A stretch of 64,000 nucleotides of DNA, taken from the IMG/VR virus record IMGVR_UViG_3300025168_015970, positions 1-64,000 of that record; one strand, given 5' to 3'. Below, one piece after another: positions 24,365 to 32,635 of this stretch. The translations under genes were made by a program, and so were the position numbers. The notes beneath the pieces are model-generated. The model searched no databases. It was not told the origin of the DNA and saw nothing but the letters and a program-made list of their open reading frames with translations. The stretch is from a virus. Every line of letters begins with the position of its first letter. Position 1 is the first letter of the stretch.

Positions 24365-25008
24365 GTACAGTTGGTGAGCTGAGTTTATACGAACAAAACA
24401 TATATAATACATTTCTTAAAACAGCTCGACAGCAAAAGGGGTTTACTCCGAGAAGAAACTTTAAGAATATAGATAATGAGCAATATGTTTTAATCAAAAA
24501 AGTATCAAAGACATTAAAAAATAAAAAAATTAACCCCGACTTATTTTTCAATGCCCCATATCAGCTTTATGCCGAAAAATATGTACCTTTACAGTTCTAT
24601 AGTACATTTAACGCTATCTCTACTTACAGAAAGTATGTCGAAGAAATTGAATTAACAGAACCAGATCACCCGTTTAATGTTACTCAGCTAAGAAATAGCA
24701 TGAAATATATTTATCAACAATGTGCAGATAATAATATTAAATTCTGTAAAGATTATCTATTATTACAAAAAGGAATATACCCAAACTATATTTTAGACTT
24801 AAAAGAAGGTAATGTGAGTTTTTATAGTTTAATAGCTCTCGACTTGTGTGAAACTAAAATTAATCTAGAAAAAAATATAGTTGAATTTGCTTGCAAGAGG
24901 TTTTATAATACTTTGAGCAGTTTGAGAACGAGATTCACTTTCTCGAAGAAAATCAAACCGTTGAGTATAAAACTTATAAAAACTATAAATAAAATAATAA
25001 AATTATGA
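24361..25008 (+). CDS. 59: Helicase loader gp59-like
   Basis: The 215-residue, mostly helical basic protein matches T4 gp59 in length (217 aa) and in its position immediately upstream of gp32. YPNYILDLKEGNVSFYSLIALDLC parallels the C-terminal gp59 block (SYIFKLLQSNIISFETFILLDSF), and a preceding CADNNIKFCKDYLLLQ region fits the interdomain part. gp59 loads gp41 onto gp32-coated forks. It overlaps the gene before it by four bases and gp32 by four bases. The call combines synteny with moderate sequence resemblance. Confidence 0.65.
   Translation: MSTVGELSLYEQNIYNTFLKTARQQKGFTPRRNFKNIDNEQYVLIKKVSKTLKNKKINPDLFFNAPYQLYAEKYVPLQFYSTFNAISTYRKYVEEIELTEPDHPFNVTQLRNSMKYIYQQCADNNIKFCKDYLLLQKGIYPNYILDLKEGNVSFYSLIALDLCETKINLEKNIVEFACKRFYNTLSSLRTRFTFSKKIKPLSIKLIKTINKIIKL
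24984..24991 (+). promoter_or_regulatory. TATAAATA box upstream of gp32
   Basis: Exact T4 late consensus inside the 3' end of the gp59-like gene, 13 nt before the gp32 ATG, predicting a leader of about 8 nt. Confidence 0.5.
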
Positions 25009-25868
25009 CGACGAGTATGTTTGCATCAATCAAGGACGCGTTGGCCAAGCCTTCGCAAGGAAGTAACACAACTAGCAATATTATGCGGTTGAAGACAGGT
25101 AATACATATGTATTGCGACTAGTGCCTTTCGTGAAAGACCCTAGTAAGACATTCTTTCACTATTATTCTCATGGATGGGTAAGTGAAGCAACTGGACAAT
25201 TCCAAAGTGCTATTAGTCCTCAGACTTGGGGTGAAAGAGATCCAATTGCTGAGGCTCGCTATAAACTTTCTCGTACTGGTACTGAGGAAGAGAAAGAGAA
25301 AGCAAGGGCGTTAAACCGTAGAGAGAATTGGTTAATTAACGTTTATGTTGTAAAAGATGGAGATAATCCAGAAAATGAAGGTAAGGTTAAAATTCTTCGA
25401 TTCGGTAAGCAATTACATAAGATTGTGATGGATGCTATTGAAGGAGAAGACGCTGATGAATTTGGTGAGCGTATTTTTGATCTAACTGATAATGGTTGTA
25501 GCTTAAAGGTCAAAGTTGAAGAACAAGGTGGTTATCCTACTTATGTAAGTTCAAGATTTGCAGCTCCCGCCGCAATCCCTGGTGTTACTGCAGATAGCGT
25601 AAAGGATGTATATGATAAGGTCTTTGATCTTGAAAATGTATTCCCAGTGAAGAGTTATGAAGAACTGCAAACAATGTTAAATGAGCATTATCATGGTATT
25701 GAAGGAGGGTCAGCTCCAGCAGAAGCTCCAACCTCAAGCACAGCGTCCACTAAAGTAGATGATGACGATGATGAAATTAGCTTTGACGATATTGAGTCAA
25801 CTTCAAAAACCCCAGGTACTCCAGTAGACGATAGTAAGGTGAAAGAGTTACTTGATAGCTTGGATTAA
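25005..25868 (+). CDS. 32: Single-stranded DNA-binding protein gp32
   Basis: The 287-residue protein has the gp32 OB-fold core: LKTGNTYVLRLVPFVKDPSKTFFHYYSHGW, LINVYVVKDGDNPENEGKVKILRFGKQLHKIV, then YVSSRFA. The acidic tail (DDDDEISFDDIE and onward) is the usual protein-interaction domain. It coats ssDNA during replication and recombination. The T4 zinc module (His plus three Cys) appears lost: there are no cysteines where the CxxC cluster would lie (about 45-75). It is followed by a strong terminator 10 bp after its stop, consistent with high expression. Confidence 0.9.
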   Translation: MTTSMFASIKDALAKPSQGSNTTSNIMRLKTGNTYVLRLVPFVKDPSKTFFHYYSHGWVSEATGQFQSAISPQTWGERDPIAEARYKLSRTGTEEEKEKARALNRRENWLINVYVVKDGDNPENEGKVKILRFGKQLHKIVMDAIEGEDADEFGERIFDLTDNGCSLKVKVEEQGGYPTYVSSRFAAPAAIPGVTADSVKDVYDKVFDLENVFPVKSYEELQTMLNEHYHGIEGGSAPAEAPTSSTASTKVDDDDDEISFDDIESTSKTPGTPVDDSKVKELLDSLD

Positions 25869-25877
25869 ACAACTATG

Positions 25878-25900
25878 GGGGAGGGCAACCTCCCCTTTTT
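25878..25900 (+). terminator. Strong rho-independent terminator after gp32
   Basis: Seven-bp GC stem GGGGAGG (25878-25884), GNRA loop GCAA, CCTCCCC (25889-25895), then five T. This is the clearest terminator in the window, in otherwise AT-rich sequence. Confidence 0.9.
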
Positions 25901-25908
25901 ATAATAAA

Positions 25909-26316
25909 ATGACACCACAAGAAAGGGAAGAAGCTATAATTGAAAAAATGATGCTACATCAGGTAAATGCTGATGTAAAATCCGTCAACCGAAATATTGT
26001 ACAAGAGGCTTCTGCTTTAAAGCAAATACCTATTAATAATCAAATTTACCAAAAAGGACCTATCGGTGCGCCAGCACCAGCTCCTCAGCCTCCTCAGCCA
26101 GTCGCACCTCAACAACAACCCCCTCCACCAATACCACAAATACAACAAATTGTACAACAAGACCTAACTCCATTAATTGACAGGGTTACAAGTCTTGAAT
26201 CCCAAATTACAAAATTTGTTAATCTCATTGAACGTAACGTTGCAAAGAACGCTAAAGAGATTAATATAAGAATCAAATTAAAAGACCAATATTACGCCGA
26301 CGAAGGCGATGAGTAA
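25909..26316 (+). CDS. Proline/glutamine-rich protein, unknown
   Basis: About 135 residues from the ATG at 25909 (MTPQEREEAIIEKMM). I reject an upstream start at 25852 because that segment would be translated from inside gp32 and across the terminator hairpin. Residues about 53-85 are Pro/Gln/Ala-rich, a flexible linker, followed by a heptad-patterned helix (LTPLIDRVTSLESQITKFVNLIERNV) likely to be a coiled coil. The stop overlaps the gp45 start. No function is assigned; it is unusual as the first gene after the gp32 terminator. Confidence 0.55.
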   Translation: MTPQEREEAIIEKMMLHQVNADVKSVNRNIVQEASALKQIPINNQIYQKGPIGAPAPAPQPPQPVAPQQQPPPPIPQIQQIVQQDLTPLIDRVTSLESQITKFVNLIERNVAKNAKEINIRIKLKDQYYADEGDE

Positions 26317-27047
26317 TGATTCTACCAATAAAGAGTAAAGATAATTTTATCAAAAGCTTTCTCAACCCTGTGTCGAGATTAGCACCATCTTCAACATTAG
26401 ATATTAATGATAAAATAACTACAGTCGTACATAACAACTCAAACATTTTCTTACGGGCAGAGTATGAAGTAAAGTGGCCTGATCGCTCAGAAGAAGCTGT
26501 ATTGTGTTTGCCAGATACAATAAAATTAATTAAGATATTATCTTGTTTAGATGAAGATTCTATAGATCTAAAAGTAGGTGGGAATTGTATTACTTACAGT
26601 AACAATAATAATAGATTTAAATATCACTTATTTGATGATAGTTTAAAATCTAAAAGTGCCTTTGATTTTGATAAAATTGATAGTATAAAGTTTGGTACTA
26701 ACTTCGAATTGACTCAGCAAAAGAATAGCGCCCTTTTGAAAGCGTTACCATTTGTTACAGAGACGAGCAAGGTTTATTTAAAGACGGAAGGTAAAAGTGT
26801 TTATGCAGAGCTTTCTGATAAGAAAATACAAAATGTAGATAGTTATACCGCTTTAATTGCAGATGAATTTCAAGGAGATGATTTAGATTATGAGCTCATT
26901 CTCGATGTAGAATTATTCAGATTAATATCAACATTGAGCTTTGAGAGTGCAACAGTGTATATTAATAATGAATATAAAATGCTAATGATACGGCTTGAAA
27001 TAAATGAGAGTCGTCTTACATTCGTTAGTACGAGTTATAAGAATTAA
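26316..27047 (+). CDS. 45: Sliding clamp gp45-like
   Basis: The 243-residue protein fits the T4 clamp in length (228 aa) and in an alternating-strand pattern with two similar halves. LPDTIKLIKILSCLDEDSIDLKVGGNCITYS, FELTQQKNSALLKALPFV and VELFRLISTLSFESATVYINNEYKMLMIRL match clamp-type segments. The clamp tethers gp43 and activates late transcription through gp55/gp33. It overlaps genes on both sides by one or a few bases. Unlike T4, the loader gp44 is not adjacent; it lies about 24 kb away at 51470. Confidence 0.65.
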   Translation: MILPIKSKDNFIKSFLNPVSRLAPSSTLDINDKITTVVHNNSNIFLRAEYEVKWPDRSEEAVLCLPDTIKLIKILSCLDEDSIDLKVGGNCITYSNNNNRFKYHLFDDSLKSKSAFDFDKIDSIKFGTNFELTQQKNSALLKALPFVTETSKVYLKTEGKSVYAELSDKKIQNVDSYTALIADEFQGDDLDYELILDVELFRLISTLSFESATVYINNEYKMLMIRLEINESRLTFVSTSYKN

Positions 27048-27349
27048 TGAAAAATAAGGTAACAACCTGTGGTTATTTTATTAAACGGTTGAGAGACAAC
27101 GGTTATACTGTTAACAGAATCTTCAATGAATACTCGAGGGATGATTGTCGCAAATGGACTGTAATGATTGACCCTAGAGTATCTTCTCTATATATCACAT
27201 GCTATGTAAATAGAGATTGGCACGGAGATTTAATGTTCGAATTAAATGACGGAAATAAATTTAAAAACTTACAACTAAAAACTGATAGTATGGAGGTTAT
27301 TTTAACCAAACTAATAGACAAAAATATAATACCAAGTGAAAAAAAATAA
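27047..27349 (+). CDS. Conserved small phage protein, unknown
   Basis: The 100-residue protein contains FIKRLRDNGYTVNRIFNEYSRDDCRKWTVMIDP and SLYITCYVNRDW, an alpha-beta pattern I recall from small proteins near the clamp in marine T4-like phages. No catalytic motif is visible. It is packed between gp45 and a GTG-initiated gene with overlaps, so it is a real operon member. Function unknown. Confidence 0.5.
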   Translation: MKNKVTTCGYFIKRLRDNGYTVNRIFNEYSRDDCRKWTVMIDPRVSSLYITCYVNRDWHGDLMFELNDGNKFKNLQLKTDSMEVILTKLIDKNIIPSEKK

Positions 27350-27626
27350 ACCAAAGAATTTTGATAACTTATTAAAAACAAGTATTAACGCTGCTGATGA
27401 TATGATCAACGGCAATGAAGAAGATTTATCTATGATAAATGATTATTTATCCGAGTATTTAAAATCTTTCTGTCTATTAGGTTATGATACTAAAGGTGAG
27501 AGTGTAGTTATACTCGCAGGTAAAACTGCTCAAGATTACGACGCTATAGAGACATTATTACGCAGAATAAGTAATGTAGATTTTTTTAACAACATACAAG
27601 AAGAAAAAAGTAAATCAAATGAATAA
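27336..27626 (+). CDS. Small protein, unknown
   Basis: A 96-residue protein with a GTG start overlapping the upstream gene by 14 bp. Mostly helical and acidic, with SVVILAGKTAQDYDAIETLLRRISNVDFF in the C-terminal half. No recognised domain. It precedes the deoxysugar reductase by an eight-base overlap. Confidence 0.45.
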   Translation: MKKNKPKNFDNLLKTSINAADDMINGNEEDLSMINDYLSEYLKSFCLLGYDTKGESVVILAGKTAQDYDAIETLLRRISNVDFFNNIQEEKSKSNE

Positions 27627-28530
27627 AATAATTGTTTTAGGCAACGGTTATATAGGTAAGCAGGTGTACAAACACCTTGTAGGTACAATTATAGATAGGG
27701 ATGTAAAACTACTCAATAGTTATGAGTATAACAACCCGGGTTCTCTAAGAGGAACTCTCTTTAATAGTTTAGAGACAGAGTTTAAAACGAGTTCCCCAGA
27801 TCATGTTAGTCAAAAATGGCTAATAAATTGTGTTGGTTATACTGGTAAACCGAACGTTGATGCCTGTGAAGAAGATAAACAAAATTGCTGGGATTTAAAC
27901 GTAACTTTCCCTACGCTATTAGCAAATGAGTGCGCAAAATATAATGTAAAAATTATTAATATTAGCTCCGGTTGCATATATGATGATATAGATAAATCTA
28001 GTGTTCCGTTTACAGAGGAGGATGAACCTAACTTTGGTGTAGAAAACGGTAACAGTAGTTGGTATAGTAAGACAAAACACGCAGCAGAACTATGTCTTGC
28101 TGCTTATCTTAATGTATATACCTTAAGGATACGTATGCCTGTATGTAGTGACTTTAACTCGAGTAAAAACTATCTCACAAAGCTTTTGAAGTATAACAAT
28201 TTACTACAAGAAGTTAATTCAAAAACAATTATTGAAGACCTAACGACTGTAGTAGGTAATATAATTTATAGACAGGATATACCTACTGGAATTTATAATT
28301 GTGTTAATCCAGATCCACTAGATACAAAAGAGGTAACTAAGATATTAGATAAATATGGTATGTGGAACCCAAATTGGAAATTTATCGATTATGAAGGGCT
28401 TAAAGAACATATTAAGACCAATAGGTCTAATTGTATTCTGTCTACTGAAAAATCCAAAGAAGTAGGTATAGAGTTCCCTACAGAAAGAGAGTCCTTACAT
28501 CGCATTCTTTCTCCAGAAAATGAAGAATAA
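27619..28530 (+). CDS. NDP-4-keto-6-deoxysugar epimerase/reductase (RmlD/UER1-like)
   Basis: A 303-residue Rossmann short-chain dehydrogenase: VLGNGYIGKQVYKHL (dinucleotide site), NCVGYTGKPNVDACEEDKQ, NISSGCIYDD and SWYSKTKHAAELCL (YxxxK). The blocks NCVGxTGxPNVDxCE, EEDEPNF, YSKTK and TLRIRMPVCSDF resemble plant UER1/RHM C-terminal domains and the mimivirus homologue more than bacterial RmlD. Those enzymes perform both 3,5-epimerisation and 4-reduction to give an NDP-rhamnose. rmlB overlaps directly downstream. The bifunctional reading is inference, but it would explain why no RmlC is visible in the window. Confidence 0.7.
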   Translation: MNKIIVLGNGYIGKQVYKHLVGTIIDRDVKLLNSYEYNNPGSLRGTLFNSLETEFKTSSPDHVSQKWLINCVGYTGKPNVDACEEDKQNCWDLNVTFPTLLANECAKYNVKIINISSGCIYDDIDKSSVPFTEEDEPNFGVENGNSSWYSKTKHAAELCLAAYLNVYTLRIRMPVCSDFNSSKNYLTKLLKYNNLLQEVNSKTIIEDLTTVVGNIIYRQDIPTGIYNCVNPDPLDTKEVTKILDKYGMWNPNWKFIDYEGLKEHIKTNRSNCILSTEKSKEVGIEFPTERESLHRILSPENEE

Positions 28531-29524
28531 AAATATATTAGTCACCGGCGGTTTAGGTTTTATAGGTAGTCATTTTGTAGAATTACTCTACAAAGAATGT
28601 TCTAATTGTAAAATCACAATTTTAGATAATTTCTGTTATTGTGTAGCAAAAAGTACTGACGATTACCTGTTTAACATGTTTCAGAATTCAACCAATAAAT
28701 TTAATATCATATATGAAGATATTAATAATTTTACTAATGTTAAGGGTTATGATTATGTTATTAATTTCGCCGCAGAATCTCATGTAGATAATAGTATTAA
28801 AGATGGTACTCCGTTTATCACCTCTAATTATACCGGGGTTTATAATCTATTAACTCAATTAAATGATAACCAGCGTTTTATACAGGTAGGTACAGATGAG
28901 GTTTACGGTAGCTTACAATTTAATAGTTCACCAAGTGAAGAATATGACCGCTTAGAACCATCGTCAGTTTATTCTGCAACAAAAGCTGCCGCAGATTTGT
29001 TAGCATTATCTTTTAATAAAACCTACAATAAAGATATAATAGTAACTAGATGTACTAATAATTTTGGACCCAGACAATACCCTGAAAAATTAATTCCGGT
29101 TGTTATTAATAAGGCTCTTAACAATGAAGAAATACCAGTTTACGGTAAAGGAGAAAATATACGTCAATGGATCTATGTTACAGACCATTGCAGAAAGCTT
29201 TTCGATATATTAAAATACGGTACATCTGGAAAAATTTATAATATTGCTCCGGACTATGATTCTGAAGTTACTAATAATTCTATTATTGATCAGATTTTAG
29301 AAGTTTTAAAGAAACCAAAAAAATTAATTACATATGTAGAAGATAGAAAAGGCCATGATTTAAGGTATTCTTTAAGAGCGAGTCAATATCGAGGTATGAT
29401 GTTTGCTAACGATCAACAATTAGACCTACCTGGAACTGAAAAAACATTTGCCGATGATTTGAGATACACTATAATGTGGTATAGTGAAAACAAAAACTGG
29501 TGGAAAAAGAAATCTAATAATTGA
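28520..29524 (+). CDS. rmlB: dTDP-glucose 4,6-dehydratase (RmlB-like)
   Basis: A 334-residue extended SDR: TGGLGFIGSHFVEL at the N-terminus, NFAAESHVDNSI, VGTDEVYGSL with the TDE catalytic triplet at about 125, SVYSATKAAADLLAL (YxxxK), and NNFGPRQYPEKLIPVVINKAL. It matches RmlB in length and motifs. It converts dTDP-glucose to dTDP-4-keto-6-deoxyglucose. It overlaps the reductase gene upstream (11 bp) and the 5' nuclease downstream (41 bp). RmlA, which makes dTDP-glucose, is at 38617 on the other strand. Confidence 0.85.
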   Translation: MKNKNILVTGGLGFIGSHFVELLYKECSNCKITILDNFCYCVAKSTDDYLFNMFQNSTNKFNIIYEDINNFTNVKGYDYVINFAAESHVDNSIKDGTPFITSNYTGVYNLLTQLNDNQRFIQVGTDEVYGSLQFNSSPSEEYDRLEPSSVYSATKAAADLLALSFNKTYNKDIIVTRCTNNFGPRQYPEKLIPVVINKALNNEEIPVYGKGENIRQWIYVTDHCRKLFDILKYGTSGKIYNIAPDYDSEVTNNSIIDQILEVLKKPKKLITYVEDRKGHDLRYSLRASQYRGMMFANDQQLDLPGTEKTFADDLRYTIMWYSENKNWWKKKSNN

Positions 29525-30449
29525 CGGTAATAATTTACTTTACCGTATATTTTGGACTAGTAATTATAAACTTGAAGAATCTTCTTCCCCGGGAGAAGTT
29601 TTTCTGTTTTTACGTTCGTTAAAATCTTACGTTGATAAATTCCAACCAAAAAACGTTTACTGTACTTGGGATAAAAAACTCGAATGGCCTTCTACTAATT
29701 TCCGTAAAGAAGCAACCACTGTAGAATATAAAGCAGGTAGAGATGATGATAAGTTTAAAAATGTATTTAAATACGCAGAGAAGATACAAGAGCTTATTTC
29801 TTGCTTAGGGGTTCATAATATATACCCTCTTCGTATGGAAGCAGACGATCTAATGGCTTATTTAACTCATAAACTACCTGGTTTAAATATTGTTATTACA
29901 ACAGATAAAGACTTACTACAAACTGTTTCCAAGAATACTATTGTATATAATCCAATAAAAAAGAAAGAAGTAACTTTAAATAATTTTGAGGATTATACAG
30001 GAGTAAAAAAAGAATATTATATTTCGTTTAGAGCAATTACTGGGGATAAATCTGATAACATACCAGGTATACCTAGATATGGTATAAAGCGTTTTCTTAA
30101 ATTAGAGCATAAGCTAGTAGACCTTGAAGGAGAAGAGACAGCTCTAGTAAAAGGAGATGCTATAACAGAAGAGCAATTTGAAATATATAAGCGCAACTGG
30201 AAACTAATGGATCTTAAACAAGGCTATACTCATTATGAGGACGAGGTACCTGCCTACGAAGAACAATTAAAAGAAATAAAAGAAAATGATACAACTAACT
30301 TTACTACTTTTCTCAAACAAGCGAAAGAGTTAAATTTATGGTCTATAGTGAGAAACTATACCTCATGGAGAAATTCGTTCGATAACAACGAACATTTATT
30401 AAATACTATTAATAAGGCTATACAAAATGCATGTACCAACACAACCTAG
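29484..30449 (+). CDS. rnh: 5'-3' exonuclease/RNase H (T4 Rnh-like, FEN family)
   Basis: The 321-residue protein has FEN/5'-nuclease motifs: LIIDGNNLLYRIFW at the N-terminus, VYCTWDKK, RMEADDLMAYL, IVITTDKDLLQTV and ITGDKSDNIPGIPRYGIKRFL (helix-hairpin-helix with DKSDN). T4 RNase H (305 aa) removes RNA primers from lagging-strand fragments. Its start is GTG inside the 3' end of rmlB. A 58-residue gene overlaps its end, and primase follows, so three lagging-strand functions (gp41, Rnh, gp61) fall within about 10 kb. Confidence 0.88.
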   Translation: MKTKTGGKRNLIIDGNNLLYRIFWTSNYKLEESSSPGEVFLFLRSLKSYVDKFQPKNVYCTWDKKLEWPSTNFRKEATTVEYKAGRDDDKFKNVFKYAEKIQELISCLGVHNIYPLRMEADDLMAYLTHKLPGLNIVITTDKDLLQTVSKNTIVYNPIKKKEVTLNNFEDYTGVKKEYYISFRAITGDKSDNIPGIPRYGIKRFLKLEHKLVDLEGEETALVKGDAITEEQFEIYKRNWKLMDLKQGYTHYEDEVPAYEEQLKEIKENDTTNFTTFLKQAKELNLWSIVRNYTSWRNSFDNNEHLLNTINKAIQNACTNTT

Positions 30450-30603
30450 AGCTATTGTAGCTCCATCAGGAGAAACTGCTAGACCTGTCATTAAAAATGT
30501 CAGAGTCGGAGACGAGATACGAGTGGAAGCTCATTATACTGACCCTAAAACTGGCCAGTTTATAACTAAGATTCCTGTATCTGTTACAAAAGTAGATGAT
30601 TAG
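30427..30603 (+). CDS. Small beta-rich protein between rnh and gp61
   Basis: A 58-residue frame found by hand: it starts MHVPTQPRAIVAPSGETARP at 30427 (23 bp inside rnh) and ends PVSVTKVDD at the TAG 30601-30603, overlapping the primase ATG at 30596. The VRVGDEIRVEAHYTDPKTGQF pattern suggests a small strand-rich fold. It fills an otherwise empty gap and shows overlaps at both ends, so it is likely a real gene. Function unknown. Confidence 0.55.
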   Translation: MHVPTQPRAIVAPSGETARPVIKNVRVGDEIRVEAHYTDPKTGQFITKIPVSVTKVDD

Positions 30604-31627
30604 CGAATTAGTACCTCAAGAGTACGTAGTAGAAAAGTTTTTTCAGTATGCAGGTTATCCTAAGTACAAGAAAATTACTAACGTATATGAAGGTGGGTGC
30701 CCTACGTGTAGAGAGGGCAAATCTTGGGGTAAGAAGCGCCGTTTATATTTTGTAGTAAAAGAGGATTATATTTTCTGTCATAATTGTGGTTGGTCTGGTT
30801 CACCAGTAAAATGGGTACAAGAAGTAACTGGGAAGAATTATGTAGAGATTGTTCAAGAATCTAAATCATTTAATTCCTTCACTGTTCCTCATTTTGAGAA
30901 AGAAAATGATTTAACTATAGCTGAGCCTCCTCCTTCTTTACCTGGAGATTGTATTAATTTATATGATAAAACTCAATGTAGTTTTTACGGTCATGAGACA
31001 ATGGTAAAGCATGCAATTAGTACATGTAAGACAAGACGACTATTTACTGCAATAAACAAACCTAAATCTCTATGGTTTTGTAGAAATGATTTTGTACATA
31101 AGAATAGAATAATAATACCATTCTATGAGGATAAAGATATTTTATTTTATCAGTCTCGTAAATTAGAAGAGAATAAAAAAGATACTAAGCCCAAATATCT
31201 ATCTAAGATTGGAGCAGATAAAACTGTTTTTAATTTTGATAATATACAAAATAAAGTAGAAAATATATTTATATTTGAAGGACCTATTGATAGTTTTTTT
31301 GTAGAGAATGGAGTAGCGGTAGGAGGTATAAGTAGAGGTAGGGCTCTTTTTACTAAAAGACAAGAAAAGCAAATATCTCAAAAACCGTTTCATAAAAGAA
31401 TATGGGTATTAGATAATCAATGGTGCGATACTACCGCTAAAGAAAAAACAAAGTCTTTATTAAGCCAAGGTGAGAAGTGTTTTATATGGCCTGAAGAATT
31501 TAAAACGTTTAAAGACTTTAATGATATATGTCAAAAAATAAACCGAGACTCAATTGAATCTCAGTTTATTGTAAAAAACAGTTATGATGAATTAAAAGGT
31601 AAACTCCTTCTGACTAAGATCACCTAA
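30596..31627 (+). CDS. 61: DNA primase gp61
   Basis: The 343-residue protein has an N-terminal zinc ribbon: C35, C38 (GGCPTCREG) and C61, C64 (CHNCGWSG). It also has a TOPRIM domain with IFIFEGPIDSFFVENGVAV and RIWVLDNQWCD. This is the T4 gp61/DnaG primase architecture (T4 gp61 342 aa). It makes RNA primers for gp43 with helicase gp41. The end overlaps the convergent minus-strand gene by 8 bp, closing the plus-strand replication block. Confidence 0.88.
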   Translation: MISELVPQEYVVEKFFQYAGYPKYKKITNVYEGGCPTCREGKSWGKKRRLYFVVKEDYIFCHNCGWSGSPVKWVQEVTGKNYVEIVQESKSFNSFTVPHFEKENDLTIAEPPPSLPGDCINLYDKTQCSFYGHETMVKHAISTCKTRRLFTAINKPKSLWFCRNDFVHKNRIIIPFYEDKDILFYQSRKLEENKKDTKPKYLSKIGADKTVFNFDNIQNKVENIFIFEGPIDSFFVENGVAVGGISRGRALFTKRQEKQISQKPFHKRIWVLDNQWCDTTAKEKTKSLLSQGEKCFIWPEEFKTFKDFNDICQKINRDSIESQFIVKNSYDELKGKLLLTKIT

Positions 31628-31910
31628 ATACAATTAATTTCTTCGCATCAGCTGCAGTTGCGCATTTTACAGAAGCAAGCCGTATGTTATACGTACCAGC
31701 GGCAGTACTGGCTGGGAACTCTAAACCAGTTGTAAATGGAATCGTATGACCATATTCGTCTACTTCATCTTCCGTTGCCATGTAGGCGGTAACAACACCA
31801 GTCAGACTAGACGTAATAATGAGCCCATCATATATACCTAGATCAATTTTATCAGTAGAATTACCAGCGCTAGCTCTTTTTGCTTCTGTATGTGTGTTAC
31901 GTGTTAACAT
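31620..31910 (-). CDS. Small beta-rich protein, possible virion component
   Basis: A 96-residue protein rich in Thr, Ala, Ser and Gly (YDGLIITSSLTGVVTAYMATEDEVDEYG, FPASTAAGTYNIRLASVKCATAADAKKLIVF). It has an alternating strand pattern typical of small capsid or decoration proteins, but I do not recognise the family. It is the last of three small minus-strand genes and convergent with primase. A structural role is inferred from composition and neighbours only. Confidence 0.4.
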   Translation of the reverse strand: MLTRNTHTEAKRASAGNSTDKIDLGIYDGLIITSSLTGVVTAYMATEDEVDEYGHTIPFTTGLEFPASTAAGTYNIRLASVKCATAADAKKLIVFR

Positions 31911-31922
31911 GATATATTAGTA

Positions 31923-32213
31923 TTAATTATTAATTTTAAAATCACCCGGAATTGGTTTAGATCGATTAAATCCAAAACGAATACAATGTCTGTCCCAAGC
32001 TGCTTGTAAAGCTTCCTGATCTACTGAAGTACTTTTATTTGTATTTACCGGAGTACCAGCTTCAGCAGCAACTCGCTTCGCGAGAGCTTCTTTAGCAGCT
32101 TTCAATTCTTTTTCTTCCTCAAGAGCTTTTTGTTCTGCTTTAGCAGCTTCTGCAGATTCTTTCTCCACAATCGCTTCTAATTCCTTTGTTGTTTTTTTAG
32201 TTGAATCAGCCAT
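31923..32213 (-). CDS. Helical Lys/Glu/Ala-rich protein, unknown
   Basis: A 96-residue protein with a long charged helix at about 5-50 (many KE and EA pairs, likely coiled coil) and a short C-terminal segment (AWDRHCIRFGFNRSKPIPGDF). A CATAAATA box lies 9 nt upstream, suggesting late expression. Such helical proteins can be scaffolding or internal head proteins, but nothing decisive is visible. Confidence 0.45.
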   Translation of the reverse strand: MADSTKKTTKELEAIVEKESAEAAKAEQKALEEEKELKAAKEALAKRVAAEAGTPVNTNKSTSVDQEALQAAWDRHCIRFGFNRSKPIPGDFKINN

Positions 32214-32221
32214 AGTTATAA

Positions 32222-32614
32222 TTATTTATGTTTTTCTATATAAAGGTTCTTGAATATTTGATTAAGACTAGCAAGTCTTTCACAGACATCTAAAATTTCA
32301 CTTTTAGTAGCATCAGATACATCATCAAAGATTGTACCTGTTTTATTATCTGTTCGCAAATAACCTAAAACACTATCAGTACCACCATTCAAATACTCAA
32401 TGACTTCGTCAATGTTACCGACCCATTCTTGTAACTGCTCAAGTTCATGAGCCGTGTTAGGTTGATTGTCTTGTACATCTTCGAAGTCCTCAGCATTTTC
32501 TGGTTTATCTAAGCTTCCTGCGAAAGACTGGGCATCATCCTCAGGTCCCGCATCAATTGCTGGTACTTCATCTTCTTTTAATAAAGATAAAAATTTGTTT
32601 TTAAACTTTCCCAT
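32222..32614 (-). CDS. Acidic protein, possible internal head/scaffold-associated
   Basis: A 130-residue protein. The N-terminal amphipathic, basic segment MGKFKNKFLSLLKEDEVPA precedes an acidic, disordered stretch (about 22-52) and a helical C-terminal half. LLKE followed by D resembles the (L/I)-x-E cleavage sites of T4-type prohead proteases that trim capsid-targeting peptides. The AATAAATA box exactly 5 nt before its ATG is shared with a divergent gene. The virion role is inferred. Confidence 0.45.
   Translation of the reverse strand: MGKFKNKFLSLLKEDEVPAIDAGPEDDAQSFAGSLDKPENAEDFEDVQDNQPNTAHELEQLQEWVGNIDEVIEYLNGGTDSVLGYLRTDNKTGTIFDDVSDATKSEILDVCERLASLNQIFKNLYIEKHK
32223..32230 (-). promoter_or_regulatory. 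Late-promoter box (CATAAATA), 9 nt from ATG at 32213
   Basis: Seven of eight match to TATAAATA on the minus strand, overlapping the stop of the upstream gene. Confidence 0.5.
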
Positions 32615-32616
32615 GT

Positions 32617-32635
32617 AAGTATTTATTAAATACTT
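32617..32635. promoter_or_regulatory. Bidirectional late promoter as an inverted repeat
   Basis: AAGTATTT-ATT-AAATACTT: two perfect 8-nt arms around 3 nt fill almost the whole gap between divergent genes. Minus-strand AATAAATA ends 5 nt from the ATG at 32614; plus-strand ATTAAATA ends 3 nt from the ATG at 32636 and 6 nt from the ATG at 32639. Confidence 0.55.

Noticed and set aside
25852-25908. Upstream start for the Pro/Gln-rich gene at 25909
   Set aside because: It would begin inside the gp32 coding end and pass through the terminator hairpin; the ATG at 25909 is more plausible.
27047-27626. The two small genes after gp45 as gp62 or RegA
   Set aside because: Neither shows the expected length or motifs; position near the clamp alone is not enough.
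32617-32635. Inverted repeat as a terminator or operator
   Set aside because: AT-rich arms with no T-run and placement between two divergent start codons fit overlapping late boxes better than a terminator; a protein-binding operator cannot be excluded but is not needed to explain it.
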